Assembly (NCBI GenBank): GCA_013297675.1 | Contig: JAAFHZ010000002.1 | Span: 1-64,000, forward strand | Length of the DNA: 64,000 nt | Origin: Synechococcales cyanobacterium bin59.metabat.ball.084 | Lineage (GTDB): Bacteria; Cyanobacteriota; Cyanobacteriia; Cyanobacteriales; Chamaesiphonaceae | Direction: 5' to 3' | Notes under the pieces: generated by a model | The model's database searches: none | The model's input: only the letters and a program-made list of their open reading frames with translations | Told to the model about the DNA's origin: nothing | Made by a program: the position numbers and the translations under genes | Shown here: piece by piece, positions 18,407 through 27,109 of the stretch | Numbering within the stretch: position 1 is the first letter of the stretch | Layout: each line of letters begins with the position of its first letter

Positions 18407-20899
18407 ATGGAAATCCACTGCACGCGCATTGGCTGTGCTCGTCCCCTCAACATCTTCCCCGAACTAGAAGACAGTGCGCTGTTAAAAACAGTGCCCCAAC
18501 GCCATTGTCATCACTGTGGGATGCATCTAATTTTGGATGGCCGGTATATTCCTTTTCAGCGACTGCGCCAGGGTGGTTTTGGCTCGGTCTTTTTGGCCTA
18601 CGATCGACGCACACCCACCATGAAGCGTTGCATCGTCAAGCAACTGCAATTTAATATCAGCTTTACCAAAGATCAAATTGCTACGGCCACCACCCTATTT
18701 CATCGAGAAGCCGAGGTTTTGGAGTCTTTGGGTGAACATCCGCGCATTCCACGCTTTTTCGCCTTTTTAGAAATAGATGCCGAAGAGTTCAGCTCGGCAA
18801 CCCCCCAAAGGCTGCTGTATTTGGTTCAAGACTATATCGAAGGCCAAGACCTGCAACGGGAACTGCACAGTAAAGGAAAGCTCAGCCAAATAGAAGTACA
18901 GCAGGTTTTGCGAGAAGTATTAGAAATTTTAGACTTCATGCACAGTCGCAATGTCATTCATCGAGATATTAAGCCTTCTAACATCGTGCGCGATCTATCT
19001 GGCAAATTACACCTGATCGATTTTGGTGCGGTCAAACAAATTGTCAGCACCGCCACGACCATTGCCCAAATCCCGGCTCTGGGTGTTACCGGCATTTGTA
19101 CCCCCGAATATGCTCCCGCCGAACAGCGCCAATGTCACGCCATTTATCCTTCTTCTGATCTCTATGCTTTAGGTGTCACCTGTCTGCATTTACTCAGCGG
19201 TGAACATCCTCCCAACTTATTCGATTTTCGTAATCACACTTGGTTCTGGGACAAAATAGACATCAATCAGCAGAGCCAGCTTTTTATTGTCCTCCAGCGT
19301 ATGCTGAAGGAAGTTCCGGTCGATCGGTTCCAGTCTGCGCGGGAAGCCTTAGTCAGCTTAAATGGTGCCAATATCTCCCATGGACTGGGTAACAACAATG
19401 ATACAGTCATTCCTTTAGATACTCTTCCCCAGCAATCACCCAGCAGGTTTTTACTGCCCGTCAACCGCCGCTTAGTCGCAGCCGGAGTGGGAGTAACTGC
19501 TAGTTTGATGGCTACTGGCCTGTTGGCATTCAACTTCATGAAACCAACTGTAACGGGTAGTTTTGGCAACTACTCACTGTTAAAAGCAGAGGGCACTAAT
19601 AGTGCAGAGTTTCAGAAATTCAAAGCAGATGGCATTGCGGCTTTAGCCCAAAAGAATTATCCGGTGGCAGTACAAAATTTTCAGGCTGCGTTGACGAAAA
19701 ATCCCAATGCGCCTGAAACTCGGATCTTTTTAAACAATGCTTTGATTGGCAACGAACCCAGCCAAACAATCGCTGTTTCGGTGCCAATTAATGAAGAAGA
19801 AGACAATTACCGGGCGCTAGAAATGCTGCGAGGATTTGCCCATGCCCAGCGAAATTTGAATGCCAATAAAAAAGCCAAGATTAAAATCGAAATTTTTGAT
19901 GACAGTGATAAAAAAGAGCAAGCTGAGGGCATCGCTAAACAGTTAGTCGATCGATCGGATATTTTAGGGGTAGTGGGTCACAACAGCAGCGGTGTAAGCT
20001 TAGCCGCAGCGGAGATTTACAACAATCGCCAACTGCCCTTTATTACTCCGATGAGTATCAGCAGTCAGTTGACAGGCAATAGTAAACCATATATTTTTCG
20101 TACCAATGTGCGGGGCGAAATGGTCGCTCAAGAGCTGGCTAGCTTTATGCTGAATAAAAGTAAAAAAAAGAAAGCAGCAATTTTTTATGTGCCGAAAAGC
20201 CCTTACAGCGAAGAGTTGCAGGCGCAGTTTTCCCGTAAGTTAGTCTCGGCTGGCGGTGAAATAGTAGAATCTTTTGATCTGACTAATCCCGGCAATATCA
20301 ATAAAAACCTCAATCAGGCGATCGCCAAAAAAGCTGAAGTAATTGTATTATTTCCTAGCCATAAATATCGCAAAAATGCCTGGGCGGTGTTAAGAAATCG
20401 CCAAGAACAGCATCTCAACACGGTTGTATTTGGCGATATTGCCACGCTCTACAGCTTTGAAACCTTAAACGAGGCGCGGGGTGCCGCTCAGGGGATGACT
20501 TTGGGAGTTTCTTGGCATATTGACGAAAAAGACACGCCTTTCTCCCGAGAATCGCGCACCATTTGGCAGAGTAACGTAAACTGGGCCACTGCTACTTCTT
20601 ATAATGCTTTGCAGGCGATGGGTACAGCTATCCAATCTGATCCAAAGCCTGCTCGTAACACCGTGCGCGATCTCTTGGGCAGCATGAAGTTTGCTGGTGC
20701 TGCGGGTGATTTTCAGTTTTTTAATGGCGACCCCAATGACCGCGTTACCTTGGTCAAAGTCGAAAAGACTGGTGCAAATCGCCGCTATAGTTCTGGGACT
20801 GGCTATGACTTTGTGCCGATGAATCCGATAGTTAGCACTAATGTTTCTGTGCAGCCAGCTAAACAGCCGGTGCAACAATATAGTCGTGCTGCGTTCTAA
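18407..20899 (+). CDS. Ser/Thr protein kinase fused to a periplasmic type-1 ligand-binding domain
   Basis: An 830-residue one-polypeptide receptor kinase. Cys5, Cys10, Cys34 and Cys37 form a zinc-ribbon-like pair. The kinase (about 48-320) has the glycine loop RQGGFGSVF, Lys78, HRDIKPSN (185-192) and DFG (205-207), so it should be active. A single membrane segment lies at about 356-376. Outside the membrane come a TPR-like stretch (405-445) and a domain from about 453 to 800 resembling the Leu/Ile/Val-binding (LivK, receptor family ligand-binding) fold: IAVSVP, GVVGHNSSG, YIFRTN and AAIFYV strands. The design suggests direct sensing of an amino acid or similar solute. Its stop overlaps the next gene's start, so the two are probably co-translated. 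Confidence 0.9.
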   Translation: MEIHCTRIGCARPLNIFPELEDSALLKTVPQRHCHHCGMHLILDGRYIPFQRLRQGGFGSVFLAYDRRTPTMKRCIVKQLQFNISFTKDQIATATTLFHREAEVLESLGEHPRIPRFFAFLEIDAEEFSSATPQRLLYLVQDYIEGQDLQRELHSKGKLSQIEVQQVLREVLEILDFMHSRNVIHRDIKPSNIVRDLSGKLHLIDFGAVKQIVSTATTIAQIPALGVTGICTPEYAPAEQRQCHAIYPSSDLYALGVTCLHLLSGEHPPNLFDFRNHTWFWDKIDINQQSQLFIVLQRMLKEVPVDRFQSAREALVSLNGANISHGLGNNNDTVIPLDTLPQQSPSRFLLPVNRRLVAAGVGVTASLMATGLLAFNFMKPTVTGSFGNYSLLKAEGTNSAEFQKFKADGIAALAQKNYPVAVQNFQAALTKNPNAPETRIFLNNALIGNEPSQTIAVSVPINEEEDNYRALEMLRGFAHAQRNLNANKKAKIKIEIFDDSDKKEQAEGIAKQLVDRSDILGVVGHNSSGVSLAAAEIYNNRQLPFITPMSISSQLTGNSKPYIFRTNVRGEMVAQELASFMLNKSKKKKAAIFYVPKSPYSEELQAQFSRKLVSAGGEIVESFDLTNPGNINKNLNQAIAKKAEVIVLFPSHKYRKNAWAVLRNRQEQHLNTVVFGDIATLYSFETLNEARGAAQGMTLGVSWHIDEKDTPFSRESRTIWQSNVNWATATSYNALQAMGTAIQSDPKPARNTVRDLLGSMKFAGAAGDFQFFNGDPNDRVTLVKVEKTGANRRYSSGTGYDFVPMNPIVSTNVSVQPAKQPVQQYSRAAF

Positions 20900-22085
20900 A
20901 GCCTGCCGCCTGTTTTTTGGCGGACAATCTATTTCGTTGGTGGGTACTTGGATGACCCAAACCGCTGTCCTATGGCTGGTTTATCAATTAACTGGCTCCT
21001 CGGTGTATTTGGGTTTGATTGCTTTTTTAGAACAGATTCCTAACTTTTTTTTGGTGCCTATTACCGGCGGCATTATTGAGCACGGCGATCGACGTAAAAT
21101 TCTGCTCACTACTCAGGTGCTGTCGCTGTTTCATGCCTTGGCTTTGGCTCTGTTAGTTTTTAGTCATACGGTGCGAATCGAGTCTTTAATTATCCTCAGC
21201 CTGATTCGGGGGGCAATTAGTGCCTTCGATATTACCGCTCGCCAAGTATTTATTGCCGATATTGTGACCGATAAACCCGAGCTGCGATCGGCTATCAGCA
21301 TCAATGCTCTCATTATCAGCGCCGCCCGATTTGTCGGGCCAGGGATTGCCGGGTTACTAATTACCCGCAGCGGCTTAGGAGTTTGCTTTGCTATCGATAC
21401 TCTCAGCTACTTGGTGGTAATTGTTACGCTGCTGCGGATGCGGATCAGGACTCCCCGTGCAGCGGAGGCTGGGACTCCTTGGCAAAGATTTCGGGCTGGT
21501 TTGAACTATGTATCGGGCAATGCAGCTCTGCGATCGATCTTAATTTTGCTGGCTGCTATGGGTTTTTTGGGCGGCTCTTACCCCACTCTGATGCCAATTT
21601 TTGCCCGAGAAACTTTTCAGGGGGGTTCAGATACTTTGGGGTATTTGCTAGCAACGGCAGGGATTGGTTCTCTGGTGGGCAGTATTTATCTGAGTTGGCA
21701 GCAAGCAAAACGCTGCTTAGATCGATTGCTGCTGACTTCGGTAATGGGTTTGGGCTGCGGTTTAATTGGCTTTGCTCAATCTCATGTATTTGGACTATCG
21801 CTATTGATGATGTTTATAATTGGTCTGTGCTTGGTAATACAAGCAGCTATTTGTAATATGCTGCTACAGATCTTGGTGATCGATCGACACCGAGGAGTAG
21901 TCATGAGTTTATTTACGGTGGCCTATATGGGCATGACTCCTTTTGGTAATTTACTAATTGGCCGAGTTGCCGCATTAATTGGTGCTAGTAGTACTTTGAC
22001 TATTAATGGCGGACTATGTTTGTTAGGGTTTGCTTTAGCGGGCAAAATTGCCAAGGAGTTAGCAGGTGCTGATTTGGATGCTTAA
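20886..22085 (+). CDS. MFS transporter (EntS/DUF894-like exporter)
   Basis: About 400 residues with twelve hydrophobic segments and the N-terminal FFGGQSISLVGTWMTQTAVLWLVYQLT of the MFS branch that includes enterobactin exporter EntS and macrolide exporters. Other landmarks are EHGDRRKILL (the loop 2-3 motif) and RFVGPGIAGLLI. I take the GTG at 20886 as the start because it gives the standard short N-terminus; an ATG at 20841 in frame would add 15 residues lying wholly inside the kinase gene. The 14-base overlap with the kinase suggests translational coupling, so the exporter may act on a compound related to what the kinase senses. Substrate unknown. Confidence 0.88.
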   Translation: MLRSKACRLFFGGQSISLVGTWMTQTAVLWLVYQLTGSSVYLGLIAFLEQIPNFFLVPITGGIIEHGDRRKILLTTQVLSLFHALALALLVFSHTVRIESLIILSLIRGAISAFDITARQVFIADIVTDKPELRSAISINALIISAARFVGPGIAGLLITRSGLGVCFAIDTLSYLVVIVTLLRMRIRTPRAAEAGTPWQRFRAGLNYVSGNAALRSILILLAAMGFLGGSYPTLMPIFARETFQGGSDTLGYLLATAGIGSLVGSIYLSWQQAKRCLDRLLLTSVMGLGCGLIGFAQSHVFGLSLLMMFIIGLCLVIQAAICNMLLQILVIDRHRGVVMSLFTVAYMGMTPFGNLLIGRVAALIGASSTLTINGGLCLLGFALAGKIAKELAGADLDA

Positions 22086-22210
22086 CAGAAACATCACTGA
22101 TTGCCAATGAAGCACCTCAATCTACCGTCACTAATAGTTTGACTTTTTTTGGTGTGCAGTGGCAAAATCGAATGCTAAAATTGACACATGAAGCTTTTGG
22201 AGTAATTATC

Positions 22211-22432
22211 GTGACTTTTCAAGAGATTGTGGATTCTATTGATGGTTTGTCTACAGAAGAGCAGACCAGGCTTTTTGAATTTGTTTGTCAACGTCAGCAA
22301 CAAATAGAACTCGGCGATGAAACCGATTATCTACTTAGCTCTCCTGGTAATGCTCAGCATTTACAGCGATCGATCGAGCAACTAAGGCAGGGTAAAGTGG
22401 TTGAACATGAGCTTATGGTCACGACGTATTGA
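22211..22432 (+). pseudogene. Chimeric antitoxin: unrelated N-terminus joined to a YefM-like C-terminus
   Basis: A 73-residue frame from GTG 22211, with GGAG ten bases before. An ATG at 22139 would add 24 poor residues. Residues 1-34 (MTFQEIVDSIDGLSTEEQ...) look like the N-terminal helix of a different cyanobacterial antitoxin or regulatory family. Residues 36-67 match the C-terminal half of YefM: E. coli YefM has ETAYLLRSPANARRLMDSI where this protein has ETDYLLSSPGNAQHLQRSI. The last residues run past the normal YefM end into the toxin remnant that follows. It therefore looks like a scar of two antitoxin genes and is probably not a working module, because its toxin is destroyed. Confidence 0.65.
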
Positions 22433-22505
22433 TGAAGCTAACCGTATGGTTTATGAAATTAATGATGAATATTTGACTATTGTTGCCTGCCGATTTCACT
22501 ACTAA
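22407..22505 (+). pseudogene. YoeB/Txe toxin remnant (C-terminal 32 residues)
   Basis: Reading from ATG 22407 gives 32 residues ending in TAA at 22503-22505. They match the C-terminal third of YoeB: E. coli YoeB has FWSRRITEEHRLVY and IAACRYHY where this frame has LWSRRIDEANRMVY and IVACRFHY. The N-terminal two thirds of the RNase are missing, and the remnant begins inside the antitoxin's last codons in another frame. A deletion therefore fused the end of a yefM-like gene to the end of its yoeB partner. The terminal His-Tyr active-site residues are still present but cannot act alone. Confidence 0.75.
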
Positions 22506-22840
22506 AAATGCTCTGGTTGTTGATGGAATTTTTTAGGTATTGATCAGCCGAAGAGATCAGAGTTGGTCAGGGGCAATTCAGTGAATACTCGATCAGCAAC
22601 GTGATCTATCAAGATTGCTCTAACCCCACATTTTTAAAAAGACTTATTAAGATCTCATCAAACGCTATCGCTCAATTCGTTAGGATCTTTGCCGAATGCG
22701 AAGGAATCCCTGATGTCAAGGCGATTAACCAGTCATCGATCGCCCTTGGTACTAGCGGATCGACTGAAACACCCTAAGTTCTCTCAGGATCTGGGGAATT
22801 TGAAGGGCGGTGGTGGATTACTAGGGCTGTAGAGAGTTTG
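22506..22840. other. Gene-free stretch between two toxin-antitoxin loci
   Basis: About 335 bases with stops in all frames and no recognisable protein remnant, RNA gene or repeat. Its composition resembles nearby decayed intergenic DNA. It separates the destroyed YefM/YoeB module from the intact ParD/ParE-like one. Confidence 0.55.
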
Positions 22841-22841
22841 C

Positions 22842-22847
22842 TATAAT
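22842..22847 (+). promoter_or_regulatory. -10 box of the ParD/ParE-like operon
   Basis: A perfect TATAAT at 22842-22847 overlaps an upstream in-frame ATG at 22846. A transcript from it would start near 22854, so that ATG cannot be the start codon; the next in-frame ATG at 22891 is used instead. The -35 element is not clear. Confidence 0.5.
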
Positions 22848-22890
22848 GTCTCGTACCACTGACTTAACTAAAGATAATGGTCTGACGATT

Positions 22891-23166
22891 ATGACTCCTC
22901 AACTTGAATCATTGATGCAACAAGTAATTCAGCTCGATCGAGATGAAAGGTTGGAGCTAATCACTCACTTGGCTAATTCTCTGCATTCTAATGAAAGCCA
23001 TGACTCAGAATTGGTATTGACAGATTTGCAAAATGCTCAACTAAAGCAACTACAAGCAAAAATTGAGGCAGGCTTAGAGGACGTGAAAGAAGGCAGAATT
23101 CTTGATGGAGAAGCTGTTTTTGCTAATTTGCAGCAAAGAATTACTCGCCAGAGAGAAACAAAATAG
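22891..23166 (+). CDS. Antitoxin of a ParE-type module
   Basis: A 91-residue acidic protein in the addiction-module antitoxin style. The N-terminal two thirds are helical (LMQQVIQLDRDERLELITHLANSL), followed by a charged tail (LQAKIEAGLEDVKEGRILDGEAVFANLQQRI). The middle phrase GLEDVKEGRILDGEAVFANL, meaning a recently added antitoxin tail wrapping the toxin, recurs in RelB/ParD-like cyanobacterial antitoxins. I start it at ATG 22891 because the ATG at 22846 lies in the -10 box. The stop codon overlaps the GTG start of the toxin by one base, the usual coupling in such operons. DNA binding by the N-terminus would give autorepression, by analogy. Confidence 0.8.
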   Translation: MTPQLESLMQQVIQLDRDERLELITHLANSLHSNESHDSELVLTDLQNAQLKQLQAKIEAGLEDVKEGRILDGEAVFANLQQRITRQRETK

Positions 23167-23462
23167 TGGGTGCTTATTCTTTCACTGACAATGCGATCAG
23201 AGATTTGGATTCTATCTGCGACTTGATTGCGATCGATAATCCTGATGCGGCCAGTAACTTATTTGACGACATTAGAGAGCAATGTATGCGCGTTGCTCGA
23301 TTTCCGTTTAGTGGCAAGAAGTATGGCCAAATCAAGCCGAACTTGCGTGGCTTTATCGTCAAAAGCTACATTATATTTTATATGGTCGAAGGTGAAAATA
23401 TCTTAATCATTAGAGTAGTAAATGGTTACAGGGATTTGGCCGACGTTTTTGACGCTAACTAA
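23166..23462 (+). CDS. ParE/RelE superfamily toxin
   Basis: A 98-residue toxin of the ParE branch: YSFTDNAIRDLDSICDLIAIDNPDAA helix-strand opening, then FPFSGKKYGQIKPNLRGFIVKSYIIFYMVEGENILIIRVVNGYRDL, matching the ParE pattern R...P..G....LR.....Y.I.Y......I.I..V..G.RD. ParE toxins inhibit DNA gyrase; RelE relatives cut mRNA. The lack of the RelE catalytic Lys/Arg set favours the ParE type. The start is GTG, sharing one base with the antitoxin stop. It is full length and appears intact, unlike the module 700 bases upstream. Confidence 0.86.
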   Translation: MGAYSFTDNAIRDLDSICDLIAIDNPDAASNLFDDIREQCMRVARFPFSGKKYGQIKPNLRGFIVKSYIIFYMVEGENILIIRVVNGYRDLADVFDAN

Positions 23463-23661
23463 CTGTAATTTCAATACAGCTTGCTTAAAAGCACAATGGA
23501 AACCAAGGAAATTAATAAAGGGTGTTCCCCGAGCCGAGCCGATAGCGCAGATTTTTTGATAGCTTAAGCGAACCGTATTGGCTGGAATTTTGCTCAAAAC
23601 TACCAAAAAAAGTGGACTGCTATTCACAATCCACCCACAAAACCAGACTTAAATTTGTTTA

Positions 23662-24954
23662 CTACTGAGGACTACGAGCCAAACGCATTGCCTGCTCCAA
23701 ATTGTTTAAGGCATAGCGCAGATCTTCTGCTGGATCTACTGCTACCCAACCCTCTGCTGTAGGTAACTTGGTTTCAAAGTGCAAGTGTGGACCGCTAGAG
23801 GCACCAGTGCTGCCTACTTGACCAATCACAGTACCTTGCTTAATCTCTTGACCCTCTTGGACAAAAATTTCTGACATGTGACCGTAAAGAGTCTGCAATC
23901 TGCCATTGTGCTCGATGATTACAGCTTTACCATAGCCACCATGCCAGTTAGCCAATACCACGCGACCATTGGCAACGGCGACGATCGGAGTACCACTGGG
24001 TGCAGCCAAATCTTGACCCGCATGGAAACGACGATTGCCCGTGAGCGGGTGAATGCGCCAGCCGTAGGGTGAGCTAATCGGAGCTGGAGTGGCAAGAGGA
24101 TAAACAAAGTCAGAATTAACGCTGTAATTGGACAGAGCCAAGCTAGTAGGAGCGATCGAAGCGACCTGAGCTACCTGCACAGTAGGCAAGGGAGCAATTT
24201 TAGGAGCTGCTGGTCTAGATACCTTGGGAATCTCAGCGATCTGAGGAATAATATTGGACTGAGGTGGTGGCACGTACACCGGCACCGAGTCAGGAATAGC
24301 TGGCAGCGCTGTGGGTACTGACCAAGCGGCCAAAACTTGGGGCTTTTCTACCCGAACCTGCGGCTGTTTACGAGGCTGAGAAACAAATCTAGCGCGGACT
24401 GGAGCAACCGGTTTCGCAACTGCTGGCTGCACAACAGATGGCAGTGGAAACAATTCTGGAGCGGCATCGGGGCGGTACGATACTTGGCGAATTTGAGGCT
24501 GAACATTGCTCACCAAGCTGCTCACAAGCTGCCGATCGGGAGTTTTTAGCGTATTCTTATTAGCAGCTTTGCTAGCGGTTAAAATTCCAGGCTGAGCACG
24601 ATAGGTGCGCCGAAAGCTAGAGGTATTTTTTTGAACTGCTACGGTAAAATTATCAGCACCTAGTAGATCTTTGTGGAGCTTCTTGTACTTGTTGCTGCTC
24701 TCACTGCTAGATAATCTGCTGTTGTCAAGAGGAGTAGCTGAAGCAGCTTCTAACGATTGAAACAGTGTCGCATTGACTGATTGACGATTAGTTTCAACTG
24801 GCTTAATTTCTGCCCAAGAAACACTGGCGTTGGCCATGATGGTTAAGCTGCTTAACCAGGTTAGAGCCTTTAGCAATAACGGATGGCGAATCAGCATCGA
24901 CCAATGGTTGATGGAAGTGGACTGACTAGATGGGTTTTTTGCCTTAATTGTCAT
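23662..24954 (-). CDS. M23 family metallopeptidase (LytM-type murein hydrolase)
   Basis: A 430-residue exported protein. Residues about 22-48 hold a signal peptide or N-terminal anchor (LLLKALTWLSSLTIMANASVSWAE). A long Pro/Ala/Val-rich disordered region (about 100-280) leads to a complete M23 domain at about 290-415. The zinc and catalytic residues are visible: His in RRFHAGQDLAAP (with the Asp), His in LYGHMS, and HLHFE near the end. M23 enzymes cut peptide cross-links in peptidoglycan in the periplasm and in cyanobacteria often act in cell division. It is monocistronic, with AT-rich upstream DNA facing the K+ channel gene. Confidence 0.92.
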   Translation of the reverse strand: MTIKAKNPSSQSTSINHWSMLIRHPLLLKALTWLSSLTIMANASVSWAEIKPVETNRQSVNATLFQSLEAASATPLDNSRLSSSESSNKYKKLHKDLLGADNFTVAVQKNTSSFRRTYRAQPGILTASKAANKNTLKTPDRQLVSSLVSNVQPQIRQVSYRPDAAPELFPLPSVVQPAVAKPVAPVRARFVSQPRKQPQVRVEKPQVLAAWSVPTALPAIPDSVPVYVPPPQSNIIPQIAEIPKVSRPAAPKIAPLPTVQVAQVASIAPTSLALSNYSVNSDFVYPLATPAPISSPYGWRIHPLTGNRRFHAGQDLAAPSGTPIVAVANGRVVLANWHGGYGKAVIIEHNGRLQTLYGHMSEIFVQEGQEIKQGTVIGQVGSTGASSGPHLHFETKLPTAEGWVAVDPAEDLRYALNNLEQAMRLARSPQ

Positions 24955-25168
24955 GGTTTTGTTGTTTAGCGCGGTTTAGCCCAAGGCTTTTCCTGTGCGT
25001 TGGTATTCAATAAATACAGAATATATAGATCTGTGATTATTGCTTTACAAATTACTTACTTCACTAGGATGCCCACAATTCGACCGTTGGGCAACACTAA
25101 TGGTCACAAATAGTCGATTTTCGGCGATCTGGCGCATTGATTGAGATCACAGCATCCGACTTATGGCG

Positions 25169-26224
25169 CTATGGTTTATCAACCAATAGGGGATCTAAAA
25201 GGCGGTTAATTAGTCGTAACTGCTCAGCAGTGCCCATACAGATTAAGTTATCGCCACCAGTAATCTCTGTTTCGCCAGTTGGCCCCACGATCAGTTCGCC
25301 CCCATGGCGACGGATTGCCAACACTAGTGCCCCAGATTGCGATCGCAGTCGGGCTTCGCGCAGTGATAAACCGGCTACCGGACAAATATTTTGGTCAATT
25401 AAAAATTCTTCCATGTAAAACGCGCCGCTACTGCTGGTCATAATGCCATCGACAAAATCTAAGACTTGGGGGCGGAGAGCGGCAGCAGCCATCCGTTTGG
25501 CTCCGGTAATATAGGGAGAAATTACAGTGTTGGCTCCAGCCCGTTGCAGTTTTTGCACTGCTTCTTCGGTGCTGGCGCGGGCGATCGCCCTGATCAAAGG
25601 ATTCAAACTCTTGGCAGAAAGAATAATATATAAATTTTCGGCATCAGAAGGCAGAGCCGTTACCAGACAATTAGCCCGTTCTACTCCCAGCTCAATCAGG
25701 GTTTCATCTAAAGTAGCATCAGCTTGAATGGCCGTGTAGCCTAATTTTTGGGCAATTTCGATCTGCTCAGCGCTAGAATCGATCACCACAAAGGGGGCTT
25801 TTTCGGCAGCAAATTCATCGGCGATTTGTCGCCCAATGCGGCCAAAGCCACAAATTAGATAGTGTTGATTCAGAGATTTCACGAGTTTCCGGCGCAGACG
25901 CAGTTTACGCTCTTCTACAAAATAGCCGCCCAGCAGGGCATCAGTAAAGGTGTTGGCCGTATAGCCAATAGTCAAGACTCCTGAAGTAATTAGAGTCATG
26001 GTAAAAATTCGCCCTCGATCGCCCAAGGGGTGAGTTTCACCAAAGCCCACGGTCGAAAGAGTGATCATGGTCATATAGGCGGCATCCAGCCATTTCCACC
26101 CCTCTACAAAGTGATACCAGGCAGTGCCGCTGAGTAACAAAAAACTGATGGCCAGAGCAGCACGGCGCAGCTCTAGCCGAATTTCTTGAGATTTTTGCTC
26201 GGTTACAGAGTCCAATCTTTCCAC
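25169..26224 (-). CDS. Potassium channel protein with TrkA/RCK domains
   Basis: A 351-residue two-span channel with cytoplasmic regulatory domains. The first 100 residues hold two membrane helices around a pore loop with the selectivity filter TVGFGE (in TLSTVGFGETHP). A Rossmann-type TrkA-N domain follows (YLICGFGRIGRQIADEFA, about 117-240), then a TrkA-C domain to the end (EFLIDQNICPVAGLSL...GDNLICMGTAEQL). It should pass K+ across the inner membrane under control of a nucleotide ligand. The start is GTG at 26224. The filter GFG rather than GYG occurs in other bacterial K+ channels. No operon partner is evident. Confidence 0.92.
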   Translation of the reverse strand: MERLDSVTEQKSQEIRLELRRAALAISFLLLSGTAWYHFVEGWKWLDAAYMTMITLSTVGFGETHPLGDRGRIFTMTLITSGVLTIGYTANTFTDALLGGYFVEERKLRLRRKLVKSLNQHYLICGFGRIGRQIADEFAAEKAPFVVIDSSAEQIEIAQKLGYTAIQADATLDETLIELGVERANCLVTALPSDAENLYIILSAKSLNPLIRAIARASTEEAVQKLQRAGANTVISPYITGAKRMAAAALRPQVLDFVDGIMTSSSGAFYMEEFLIDQNICPVAGLSLREARLRSQSGALVLAIRRHGGELIVGPTGETEITGGDNLICMGTAEQLRLINRLLDPLLVDKP

Positions 26225-26346
26225 TGGAGCTATTTACGAATTCGGTCTATCAAAGATCTCAAACTGCTGCCACATCTGTTTTACGGTTTGGGCGGAGTCG
26301 TCTAAATACAAAAACACCCCAGGAAACGGCGGCGGTACCAGGATGT

Positions 26347-27033
26347 TTAGTTCTCCCCCAGCAATGCCACAAATTTTTGGCTGATGAGTTCCTTGAAAGT
26401 GTCGTAATCAGTAATCCAGTTATCAATAAAAGCTGCCATAGTAGGAATGCGCTTGGCAGCAGGCACGTCTTTTACGTCGTAGTTAAAGTTGCCAGAAAAT
26501 AGCAAAATCGGCAGCGGCTGTTGATCGGGCTGTTGAATACTAGCGGAGTTAATCGAAAGATTTAATTGGCCGCGCTCTAGGGTATAGAGCAAATTGAGGG
26601 CAGCGCGGACATTTTCTTTGCCATAAGTCTGCCACTCACCAGGAGCCAGCAGCTTGCTGCAAATATATTTATCGGCGGCATTGTTGTCGGTAGGGTAAGG
26701 TACATAGCTGCGAAAGTTGATGCCTACGGCTTGATAGTTTCCGGCTTTCATGATTTCCACATATCGACGAGCCACATCACCAATCACCACATTATCGGGT
26801 TCTTTGTCGCCGATCGCTTCCAAAAACATTAGTCGATCGGGCTGAGCTGCGATGCTACAGCCATTCTCGAAGGCTAACTGACTAAGTTGCTCACTGGTAA
26901 CGGGCTGGCGGCTAAGCGGCCAATCTTCGGGAATGATGCCGCTATATTTAAGTAAATCTTCTCGCAGCATGGCTGGAGACTGCTGAGCGGCAATAACGAT
27001 CGAGACTTCTTGGGTAATGAATGTAGAACTCAT
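26347..27033 (-). CDS. Conserved hypothetical protein
   Basis: A 228-residue soluble protein with no signal peptide and no domain I recognise. It opens with two strands (TFITQEVSIVIAAQQSPAM), has a central NVVIGDVARRYVEIMKAGNYQAVGINFRSYV segment and a C-terminal IPTMAAFIDNWITDYDTFKELISQKFVALL helix pair. The pattern of a cluster of short beta strands with a closing helix resembles cyanobacterial hypothetical proteins of similar length, but no function can be assigned. It lies between smtB and the channel gene on the same strand, with 76 and 122 bases of separation, so shared transcription is uncertain. Confidence 0.7.
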   Translation of the reverse strand: MSSTFITQEVSIVIAAQQSPAMLREDLLKYSGIIPEDWPLSRQPVTSEQLSQLAFENGCSIAAQPDRLMFLEAIGDKEPDNVVIGDVARRYVEIMKAGNYQAVGINFRSYVPYPTDNNAADKYICSKLLAPGEWQTYGKENVRAALNLLYTLERGQLNLSINSASIQQPDQQPLPILLFSGNFNYDVKDVPAAKRIPTMAAFIDNWITDYDTFKELISQKFVALLGEN

Positions 27034-27109
27034 GGATTTGCAGTATTAAGATGCTGACTGAGAAACAGAATAAGGTTTTTCGGTCTCTCTGGCAATTTTA
27101 AGGGCAATT

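Noticed and set aside
26225-26346. An open minus-strand frame ending in EIFDRPNS between the channel gene and the hypothetical gene
   Set aside because: No start codon with support; reading begins inside the preceding gene in another frame.
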